Origin: Oscillospiraceae bacterium
GTDB lineage: Bacteria; Bacillota; Clostridia; Oscillospirales; Oscillospiraceae
DNA: 7,257 nucleotides
NCBI GenBank assembly: GCA_017538775.1
Contig: JAFYIF010000160.1
Span: 1 to 7,257 of the forward strand
Direction: 5' to 3'
Part shown: piece after piece, positions 1-5,888 of the stretch
Position numbering within the stretch: the stretch's first letter is position 1
How the letters are laid out: the number at the start of each line of letters is the position of its first letter
Notes under the pieces: generated by a model
Told to the model about the DNA's origin: nothing
The model's input: the letters and a program-made list of their open reading frames with translations, nothing else
Database searches by the model: none
Program-made: the position numbers and the translations under genes

Positions 1-278
1 CCCTGGACGACATGAAGGACAAGATCTCCGCTTCTGACAAGAGCGAGATCGAGACCGCCCTGGGCAAGCTCAAGACCGCCCTCTCCGGCAGCGACACCGC
101 GGCCATCAAGCGCGAGACCGAGGCCCTGACCCAGGTGTTCTACAAGGTCAGCGAGCGCTTCTACGCCCAGGCAAATCCCCAGGCCGGTCCCCAGGGCGAG
201 CCCCAGGCCCAGCCCGGCGGACCCAACGGCCAGCAGTACTACGACGCGGACTACACCGTGATCGACGACGACAAATAA
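1..278 (+). CDS. dnaK: Molecular chaperone DnaK (Hsp70), C-terminal end only
   Basis: This is the 3' end of an Hsp70 gene; its start lies upstream of the window. The reading frame begins at base 3 (bases 1-2 finish the previous codon), giving 91 visible residues and a TAA at 276-278. The visible part is the end of the helical lid of the substrate-binding domain (a charged Lys/Glu-rich stretch with a TQVFYKVSERFY-type helix). A disordered Gln/Pro/Gly-rich linker follows, then an acidic tail containing DADYTVIDDDK, which closely matches the conserved Asp-rich tail of bacterial DnaK. The family uses ATP-driven cycles of peptide binding, stimulated by DnaJ, to fold cytoplasmic proteins. dnaJ lies 297 bases downstream on the same strand, the usual order. 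An ATG at 12 is an internal methionine, not the start. Confidence 0.93.
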   Translation, partial: LDDMKDKISASDKSEIETALGKLKTALSGSDTAAIKRETEALTQVFYKVSERFYAQANPQAGPQGEPQAQPGGPNGQQYYDADYTVIDDDK

Positions 279-455
279 TCCATTCAGAACCGCTTCGCTG
301 GGTTCTGAATGGAGAAAGATTGCGCTGCGCGAGCGCCCCCTTCGGGGACACTCGCTCCGCGAGAAGAATTTTTTGCGGGGCAAAGCCCCGCAAAAAATGA
401 ATCGAACTTTCTTTCGCGCTTGCGAGCGCGAAACTCTGCGAGGCAACGGGAGCTG
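279..455 (+). repeat. Hairpin-rich intergenic repeat, copy A (after dnaK)
   Basis: This non-coding block starts on the base after the dnaK stop. It is related to the block at 1713-1849. In order it holds: a perfect 13-bp stem (279-291/301-313, loop GCTTCGCTG); a small CCCC-TTC-GGGG hairpin (337-347); a CTCGC-TCC-GCGAG hairpin (351-363); a perfect 13-bp stem with loop AAA (369-381/385-397); and a 9-bp stem (412-420/425-433). It ends with the box AAACTCTGCGAGGCAACGGG (431-450), which is identical in copy B. Bases 344-364 are also identical to 1778-1798. The leading stem is not followed by a T-run, so it is not a classical terminator. Its role is unknown; mRNA 3'-end protection or a REP/MITE-like dispersed element are possibilities. 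Confidence 0.85.
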
Positions 456-474
456 GAAACCCATACAACGTGGC

Positions 475-502
475 GGTGGGGGCCGCAAGCGCGTCCCCCA
501 CC
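475..502 (+). other. GC-rich hairpin in the dnaK-dnaJ gap
   Basis: GGTGGGGG (475-482) can pair with CCCCCACC (495-502) to form a perfect 8-bp stem around a 12-base loop. The stem lies just beyond repeat copy A and has no counterpart after copy B. No T-run follows, so termination on the plus strand is not supported. With the hairpin at 532-560 it completes a dnaK-dnaJ spacer of 297 bases that is almost entirely foldable RNA. Its function is not known. Confidence 0.55.
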
Positions 503-531
503 ACCGTATCATTGCGGATATTTTGCATGAA

Positions 532-560
532 GCCGCTGGCCCTTCCAAGGGGTCTGCGGC
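532..560 (+). promoter_or_regulatory. Leader hairpin directly upstream of the dnaJ ribosome site
   Basis: GCCGC (532-536) pairs with GCGGC (556-560), and inside it CCCTT (540-544) pairs with AAGGG (547-551). The resulting two-part hairpin ends four bases before the GGAG ribosome-binding site at 565-568. This position would let it influence ribosome access or act as a 5' stabilising structure for a processed dnaJ message. The structure is read from the sequence; a regulatory role is an inference. Confidence 0.45.
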
Positions 561-564
561 ATTT

Positions 565-568
565 GGAG
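565..568 (+). promoter_or_regulatory. Shine-Dalgarno site of dnaJ
   Basis: GGAG lies seven bases before the ATG at 576, in an otherwise A/T-rich context (TTTGGAGAATTTTT). It fixes the dnaJ start, which also matches the usual N-terminus of the family (RDYYEVLG). Confidence 0.8.
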
Positions 569-575
569 AATTTTT

Positions 576-1706
<1,131 letters not shown>

Positions 1707-1712
1707 AACATT

Positions 1713-1849
1713 TCGCTTCAGAACCGCTTCGCTGGGTTCTGAAGCGAGAAAGCTGCGCTGCGCTCGCGCCCCGAGGCGGGGACACTCGCTCCGCGAGAGG
1801 TATTTTTTGTGCGCCTGCGGGCGCAAACTCTGCGAGGCAACGGGGGCTG
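1713..1849 (+). repeat. Hairpin-rich intergenic repeat, copy B (after dnaJ)
   Basis: This second copy of the block at 279-455 starts six bases after the dnaJ stop. The leading stem is again 13 perfect base pairs (1713-1725/1735-1747) with the identical loop GCTTCGCTG, but two stem pairs differ from copy A and both arms have changed together. It then has a CCCCG-AGG-CGGGG hairpin (1769-1781), the same CTCGC-TCC-GCGAG hairpin (1785-1797), a T-run (1803-1808), a 6-bp stem (1810-1815/1820-1825) and the terminal box AAACTCTGCGAGGCAACGGG (1825-1844). It lacks the 13-bp hairpin found at 369-397 in copy A. The T-run at 1803-1808 sits five bases after the third hairpin, so weak termination or attenuation here is possible but unproven. 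Confidence 0.85.
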
Positions 1850-1863
1850 TTGAACTGTTGCGT

Positions 1864-1871
1864 GGAAAGGA
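1864..1871 (+). promoter_or_regulatory. Shine-Dalgarno site selecting the GTPase start at 1880
   Basis: GGAAAGGA ends eight bases before the ATG at 1880. This favours the ATG over the in-frame TTG at 1850, which would add ten non-conserved residues and lies at the very end of the intergenic repeat. The chosen start places the Walker A loop near the N-terminus (residues 9-17), as is usual for this family. Confidence 0.8.
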
Positions 1872-1879
1872 CAACTGTT

Positions 1880-3127
1880 ATGACAAAAGTTGACATTATT
1901 TCCGGCTTTCTGGGGGCGGGTAAGACCACGCTCATCAAGAAGCTGATCGCCGAGGCCTATCAGGGCGAGCAGTTGGTGCTGATCGAGAACGAGTTCGGCG
2001 AGATCGGCATCGACGGCGGCTTTCTGGCCGAGGCGGGCATCCGGGTGAACGAGCTGAACTCCGGCTGCATCTGCTGTTCCCTGGTGGGCGATTTCGCCCA
2101 GGCGCTGCATCAGGTGGTGGAGCAGTACCACCCCGACCGCATCCTGATCGAGCCCAGCGGCGTGGGCAAGCTCAGCGACATCATCCGCGCCGTGCAGGGG
2201 GTGGAGGGCATGGAAGTGAACTCCGCCACCGTGGTCTGCGACGCGGCCAAGGCAAAGATGTACATCAAAAACTTCGGGGAGTTCTACGACGACCAGGTTC
2301 GCCACGCCGGGGCCATCGTCCTGAGCCGCACCGGCGGCATCGCGGAGGATCGGCTCCAGACCGCCATCGCCCTGCTGCGGGAGCGCAACCCCGGCGCGGT
2401 GATCATCACCACTCCCTGGTCCCAGCTGAACGGCGGACAGCTCCGGGACGCCATCGAGCACAGCGACACCCTGGAGCAGGCGCTGAAAGAGCTGGAGAAG
2501 CACCACCACCATCATCATCACCACGACGACGAGGACGAGGACGGCGAGGAATGCTGCTGCCACCACCACGACGGCGAGGATGAGGAGGAAGACGGCAAAA
2601 AGTGCCACCACCACCATCATCACGACGACGGGGATGGGGAGGAAGACGGCAAGAAGTGCCACCACCATCATCACGACGGCGAGGATGAGGACGGGGACGG
2701 CAAGAAGTGCCACCACCATCACCATCACGACGACGAGGAGGACGGGGAGGACGGACACCATCACCATCATCACCACCACGACGAGGACGAAGACGGCGAG
2801 CACCACCACCATCACGGCCACCACCACCATCATCACGACCACGACGCCGATGAGGTCTTCGTCAGCTGGGGCGTGGAGACCGCGAAGAAGTTCAGCATGG
2901 ACGAGATCCGCGAGATCCTCTCCGCCCTGGACGACAGCGAGACCTACGGCGTGGTGTTGCGGGCCAAGGGCATCGTGGACGCCCAGGACGGCCAGGGCTG
3001 GATCCACTTCGACCATGTGCCGGAGGAAGTGGACCTGCGGCGCGGCCCGGCGGGGGTCACCGGGCGGCTGTGCGTCATCGGCAGCGGCCTGAAGGAAGCG
3101 GCCCTGCACGCGCTGTTCGGTGTCTGA
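1880..3127 (+). CDS. G3E/COG0523 (CobW-like) metallochaperone GTPase with giant His-rich insertion
   Basis: The 415-residue protein belongs to the CobW/COG0523 branch of G3E P-loop GTPases, which insert or allocate metals such as zinc. Visible features are: Walker A GFLGAGKTT (9-17); an ENEFGEIGIDGG switch region (36-47); the family metal site CICC (63-66); and an IEPSG motif (90-94) in the ExSG position. The G4 position reads SRTG (149-152) instead of NKxD, so base recognition may be altered. Residues 208-321 form an insertion rich in His, Asp, Glu, Gly and Cys. A CobW C-terminal domain follows (about 325-415). His-rich linkers are known in this family and in HypB, but this one is unusually long. 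The next gene starts one base after the TGA, so the two are almost certainly co-translated. No Zur-like palindrome is obvious upstream. The metal is inferred: zinc is most likely, nickel or cobalt possible. Confidence 0.9.
   Translation: MTKVDIISGFLGAGKTTLIKKLIAEAYQGEQLVLIENEFGEIGIDGGFLAEAGIRVNELNSGCICCSLVGDFAQALHQVVEQYHPDRILIEPSGVGKLSDIIRAVQGVEGMEVNSATVVCDAAKAKMYIKNFGEFYDDQVRHAGAIVLSRTGGIAEDRLQTAIALLRERNPGAVIITTPWSQLNGGQLRDAIEHSDTLEQALKELEKHHHHHHHHDDEDEDGEECCCHHHDGEDEEEDGKKCHHHHHHDDGDGEEDGKKCHHHHHDGEDEDGDGKKCHHHHHHDDEEDGEDGHHHHHHHHDEDEDGEHHHHHGHHHHHHDHDADEVFVSWGVETAKKFSMDEIREILSALDDSETYGVVLRAKGIVDAQDGQGWIHFDHVPEEVDLRRGPAGVTGRLCVIGSGLKEAALHALFGV
2501..2842 (+). repeat. In-frame His/Asp/Glu/Cys repeat region of the GTPase
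   Basis: This stretch encodes 114 residues, including 48 histidines in eight runs of 3-8 plus one single His. The His runs are separated by acidic Asp/Glu/Gly spacers. A unit of the form DGKKC followed by 5-6 His occurs three times (about 2593-2734), and a CCC-HHH element precedes it. Six cysteines are included. CAC and CAT codons are mixed irregularly (about 15 CAT of 48) although the rest of the gene strongly prefers GC-ending codons, so this is not a simple triplet expansion. It is expected to bind many divalent metal ions as a store or loading arm. Confidence 0.9.
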
Positions 3128-3128
3128 C

Positions 3129-4103
3129 ATGGCCGCCCCGGAGAACAAAAGCCCCCTGCCCCAGGAGGTGCCGGTCTATCTGTTCACCGGCTTTTTGGAG
3201 GGCGGCAAGACCCGCTTCATCCAGGAGTCTTTGCAGGACAAGGGCTTCGACAGCGGGGAGCGGACGCTGCTGCTGGTCTGCGAGGAGGGCGAGCTGGAGT
3301 ACGAGCCGGAGAAGTTCCGGGGCAAGGTGGAGATCCTGAACCTGGACGAGGAGGCGGCCCTGACCCCGGCCTATCTGGCCGAGCTGGACCGCAGCCGCCG
3401 CCCGGAGCGGGTGCTGGTGGAGTACAACGGCATGTGGATGCTGGACACCCTCTACCGCGCCCTGCCCGGCCACTGGTCGGTGTTCCAGGAGTTCTGCTTC
3501 GCCGAAGCCGGAAGCTTCCTGAACTACAACGCCAACATGCGCCAGCTGGTCTATGACAAGCTGAAAAGCTGCGACCTGGTGGTGTTCAACCGCTTCGACC
3601 GGAGCCAGGACGTGATGCCCTGGCACAAGATCGTCCGGGCCGCCAACCGGGCCTGCGACATCGCCTATGAGGATGTGCGCGGCAAGGTGCGCTATGACGA
3701 GATCATCGACCCCCTGCCCTTCGACAAGAACGCCCCTGTCATCGAAGTGGCAGACCGGGATTACGCCCTCTGGTACCGGGACCTGGTGGAGGACATGCGC
3801 TCCTACAACGGGAAGACCGTGCGCTTCAAGGCCCAGAGCGGCGTGGGTTACGGGCTGCGCGCCGGGGAGATCCTGGTGGGCCGCCCGCTGATGAACTGCT
3901 GCGCCGCCGACGTGGCCTTCGCCGGGCTGGTGGCCCAGGGCAACCGGCACACGCCGGAGGTGAAGCTGGGCGACTGGTTCACCCTCACCGCCTCCGTGCG
4001 CATCGCCCGGCACCCCGGCTATGAAAAACCCGGCCCGGTGCTGCGCGTCCTGGACCTGCAGCCCGCCCCGCCCCCGGAAGACCCGGTGGCTACGTTTTAC
4101 TGA
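3129..4103 (+). CDS. Degenerate CobW-like GTPase fused to a TIGR03943/YcgQ-like C-terminal domain
   Basis: This 324-residue protein starts with a CobW-like P-loop domain: VYLFTGFLEGGKTRF has a GxxxGGKT Walker A (21-28), and NRFD (154-157) sits where NKxD is expected. The ExSG motif is replaced by EYNG (98-101), and the CxCC metal site of its neighbour is absent. The C-terminal third (about 220-310) reads like the end of the YcgQ/TIGR03943 family: a KTVRFKAQSG strand, then GRPLMNCCAADVAFAGL with adjacent cysteines at 257-258, then GDWFTLTASV, probably an OB-like beta fold. YcgQ-type proteins usually pair with a YcgR-type permease, often with CobW GTPases, in zinc-related clusters; no permease is seen here. 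The ATG at 3129 follows the previous stop by one base and has no clear Shine-Dalgarno, so translation is probably coupled. A GTG at 3120 is an alternative overlapping start. Domain assignment is from remembered motifs. Confidence 0.78.
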   Translation: MAAPENKSPLPQEVPVYLFTGFLEGGKTRFIQESLQDKGFDSGERTLLLVCEEGELEYEPEKFRGKVEILNLDEEAALTPAYLAELDRSRRPERVLVEYNGMWMLDTLYRALPGHWSVFQEFCFAEAGSFLNYNANMRQLVYDKLKSCDLVVFNRFDRSQDVMPWHKIVRAANRACDIAYEDVRGKVRYDEIIDPLPFDKNAPVIEVADRDYALWYRDLVEDMRSYNGKTVRFKAQSGVGYGLRAGEILVGRPLMNCCAADVAFAGLVAQGNRHTPEVKLGDWFTLTASVRIARHPGYEKPGPVLRVLDLQPAPPPEDPVATFY

Positions 4104-4121
4104 GCGAACCGCTCCGAAATC

Positions 4122-4165
4122 ACACAGCACCGGACAGGCTTTGCGCCCGTCCGGTGCTGTGTTTT
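4122..4165 (+). terminator. Rho-independent terminator between convergent units
   Basis: ACACAGCACCGGAC (4122-4135) pairs perfectly with 4149-4162 to form a 14-bp stem. Its loop contains a further GGC/GCC pairing, and the T-run 4162-4165 follows. It lies 18 bases after the stop of the second GTPase gene and 15 bases beyond the 3' end of the convergent minus-strand lipoprotein gene. It probably ends the plus-strand operon. The minus-strand side has only a short T3 (GATTT), so action in that direction is weaker but possible. Confidence 0.85.
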
Positions 4166-4180
4166 GTCGATCAAAACCGT

Positions 4181-5170
4181 TTATTCAACCCGCAGGAACG
4201 TGAACCCGCCGTCGCCCCAGATGATGCAGTCCCCGCCGACCGCGTTCTGGTAGGAGGGGACCACCGTGAACCAGGTGGCGTTCGTCTGCTCGTAGTTCTC
4301 CGCGTAGAAGGCGTTGGGCTCCCCGGCGGAGGGCACCACGGTCCCGCCGTCGGACAGGGAAGCCTCCGGGTCGCCCACGGTCCGGGCATACCAGGCCCAG
4401 TTGCCCGCGTCGTCAAACCAGAGGAAGATCGCCGCGCCCTCGTCCCCGTCGGGGTACCAATAGCCGGCCAGCGCCGCCACTTCCTCCGTGCGGTCCCCGT
4501 CGGGGGCCGGTGCGCCCATGCTCCAGTCGGCCACGTCCCCCGCGCTCCAGTCTGAGAGCGTGAGCTGCGGAAAGACGGCGAGCGCGGTCTCGTCCAGCAC
4601 TTCCTCCCAGTCCACGGGGGCGCTCAGGCCGAAGAGATAGCAGCAGCTGTCGCTCATGGTGACGTACACCTGCCAGCGGGTGGTGTCCTCGTTCCTGCCG
4701 GTGATGTAGTCCGCCAGATAGACCGGGTAGCTGAGGCGGGCGCTGTAAGCCTCATCCAGGCGCAGCGTGGGCTCCTGCGCCTCGCCGCTTGCCAGCGAAA
4801 TGGCCGCTTCCAGGGCCTGCTCCTCCGGGGAGCGGCTGTCCCCCGGCGTCTGCGGGAAGCCCCACTGGTACACCGCCAGCAGCCCGTCCGGGCTCAGGTC
4901 CTCCCGGTAATAGCTCCCGTTCTCCGCACTGCTGGCGAACAGACAGCCATAGTCCGCCAGCGGCTCCTCCCAGCCGCTCAGATACAGACGCGCTTCCGTC
5001 TGGACCGGTTCCGGCAGATCCGAACCGGTGACGGCCTCCGGGACGGTCTCCGGATCGGTCTCCGGCCGCGGCTCCTCCGTGGGTCTCGTCGGATCGGCGG
5101 TCTGGCTCCCGCAGCCGATGAGCAGCGCGGCAGCCAGCAAGACCGCCAGAATGCAAAACCAACGCTTCAT
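4181..5170 (-). CDS. Predicted surface lipoprotein of unknown function
   Basis: The 329-residue product has a type II signal peptide. It begins MKRWF, continues with a hydrophobic stretch rich in Leu and Ala, and reaches the lipobox LIGC with the lipidated Cys at residue 20. A disordered Pro/Glu/Thr linker (about 24-55) follows, then a globular, Trp/Tyr-rich and acidic region. The last 95 or so residues alternate short strands and turns (AGYWYPDG, FLWFDDAGNWAWY, TWFTVVPSYQNAV) and probably form a small beta-barrel or lipocalin-like fold, but I recognise no named family. The start at 5170 is chosen because AAGGAG lies six bases upstream and the signal peptide begins there; the frame is open further upstream but that part is not protein-like. 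It sits downstream of the FG-GAP and DIP1984 genes on the same strand and is probably anchored outside the membrane. Confidence 0.88.
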   Translation of the reverse strand: MKRWFCILAVLLAAALLIGCGSQTADPTRPTEEPRPETDPETVPEAVTGSDLPEPVQTEARLYLSGWEEPLADYGCLFASSAENGSYYREDLSPDGLLAVYQWGFPQTPGDSRSPEEQALEAAISLASGEAQEPTLRLDEAYSARLSYPVYLADYITGRNEDTTRWQVYVTMSDSCCYLFGLSAPVDWEEVLDETALAVFPQLTLSDWSAGDVADWSMGAPAPDGDRTEEVAALAGYWYPDGDEGAAIFLWFDDAGNWAWYARTVGDPEASLSDGGTVVPSAGEPNAFYAENYEQTNATWFTVVPSYQNAVGGDCIIWGDGGFTFLRVE

Positions 5171-5403
5171 GCCTTGCTCCTTTCTCTCCTGTCTGTCTCT
5201 CTCAGTTTCCCCGATCCCGCCCTCGTCCGGCCGTCGGCGCTGGGGTAGTAAGGGTGCGCGTTGCGAAAATGCGGATGTCACGATGCGGGGCTTTGCACGG
5301 TAAAATTGCGAGATCCGCAGGGATGCGCCCGACATCCAACATAGGTCGGCTCATTCTCAGCCGCAGAGATCGCGCCCGCCCGGTCGGACTACCTTCTTCT
5401 CTC
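5171..5403 (-). other. Intergenic region upstream of the lipoprotein gene
   Basis: These 233 bases separate the DIP1984-family gene from the lipoprotein gene. AAGGAG (complement of 5177-5182) is the ribosome site for the lipoprotein. Two alternative small hairpins are possible: 5329-5333 with 5345-5349, and 5347-5351 with 5359-5363. Neither has a following T-run on either strand. An imperfect direct repeat occurs at 5315-5331 and 5361-5378 (CCGCAG-GAT-GCGCCCG type). I see no convincing -35/-10 pair, but the gap length suggests that the lipoprotein has its own promoter here. Confidence 0.5.
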
Positions 5404-5856
5404 TTACAGCAGCTCCGTGGTCCAGTTCAGCTCCTGGATGTGCTCGTCCAGCTCCCGGAGCGATTTGGAGCGCCGGTCCAGCTCCTGCTGGAGCGCGCTG
5501 ACGGAGACGCTGCTGTGGACCTTGATCTCCGTCCGGGAATAGCGGTCCACCCGGGCGCTGGCGGCGTCCAGGAAGCTGCGCATCAGCGTGATGCGCTTGC
5601 CCAGGCAATCCCGTTTGGCCAGCAGTTCCGTGAGGCTCACGCCCTCCGATACGGTGCGGCTGTTGGTCAGGTTGATCCGGGCGATCAGCTCCTCCAGCCG
5701 GAGCAGTACCCCGTCCGTCTCCCGCAGCAGAGCCTCCGGCTCCTCCGCCGGGCTGTCCCCCTCCTGCACCTTGGCGTTCTGGTTGAGCCGCGTGGAAAGC
5801 TCCGTCAGTCTGCGCTGGAGGTCGGAACGCTCCGAAAGCGCGGTGGCAAGTTTCAT
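5404..5856 (-). CDS. DIP1984-family protein (small coiled-coil protein, function unknown)
   Basis: This 150-residue cytoplasmic protein has no signal peptide or membrane segment. It matches the conserved DIP1984 family closely: the start MKLATALSERSDLQRRL, the motif NAKVQEGDSPAE, the core LIARINLTNSRT, the segment DAASARVDRYSRTEIK and the end IQELNWTTEL are all typical. Most of it is predicted helical with heptad-like Leu spacing, suggesting an antiparallel coiled coil. Its biochemical role is not established. The start at 5856 is supported by AGGAGGG (complement of 5864-5870) seven bases upstream. It begins 32 bases after the end of the FG-GAP gene on the same strand, so co-transcription is likely. 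The family is scattered among Firmicutes and Actinobacteria, often beside unrelated genes. Confidence 0.88.
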   Translation of the reverse strand: MKLATALSERSDLQRRLTELSTRLNQNAKVQEGDSPAEEPEALLRETDGVLLRLEELIARINLTNSRTVSEGVSLTELLAKRDCLGKRITLMRSFLDAASARVDRYSRTEIKVHSSVSVSALQQELDRRSKSLRELDEHIQELNWTTELL

Positions 5857-5863
5857 TTCGTAT

Positions 5864-5870
5864 CCCTCCT
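5864..5870 (-). promoter_or_regulatory. Shine-Dalgarno site of the DIP1984-family gene
   Basis: Read on the minus strand, AGGAGGG lies seven bases before the ATG whose first base is 5856. It is the strongest ribosome site in the window and sits in the 32-base gap after the FG-GAP gene. Confidence 0.8.
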
Positions 5871-5888
5871 GCCTGTTTTGCGTTTCAT

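Noticed and set aside
369..397. Perfect hairpin with T6 and A6 flanks as a rho-independent terminator of dnaK
   Set aside because: The T-run is 5' and the A-run 3' of the stem on both strands, so there is no U-run after the hairpin.
279..575. CIRCE (HrcA) operator or heat-shock promoter in front of dnaJ
   Set aside because: No TTAGCACTC-N9-GAGTGCTAA-like inverted repeat and no convincing -35/-10 pair was found in the gap.
1850..1879. TTG at 1850 as the start of the His-rich GTPase
   Set aside because: The extra residues (NCCVERTTV) are not family-like, no Shine-Dalgarno precedes it, and ATG 1880 has GGAAAGGA eight bases upstream.
2593..2734. CRISPR-like or tandem DNA repeat
   Set aside because: The repeats are in-frame codon repeats of the His-rich domain with variable spacing and no unique spacers.
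1718..3148. A 476-codon open frame on the minus strand opposite the first GTPase gene
   Set aside because: It arises because the His/Asp/Glu-rich codons read backwards as Val/Met/Leu-type codons without stops. It has no ribosome site or family resemblance, and the plus-strand frame has clear G3E motifs.
5171..5335. N-terminal extension of the lipoprotein to 5335
   Set aside because: It would bury the signal peptide 55 residues into the protein. The AAGGAG site and lipoprotein signal clearly point to the ATG at 5170.
5340..5375. TPP-riboswitch-like CTGAGA on the minus strand upstream of the lipoprotein
   Set aside because: The partner elements of the TPP aptamer (the ACCTGAT-type and GCGNAGGGA-type segments) are absent, and a lipoprotein target is not expected.
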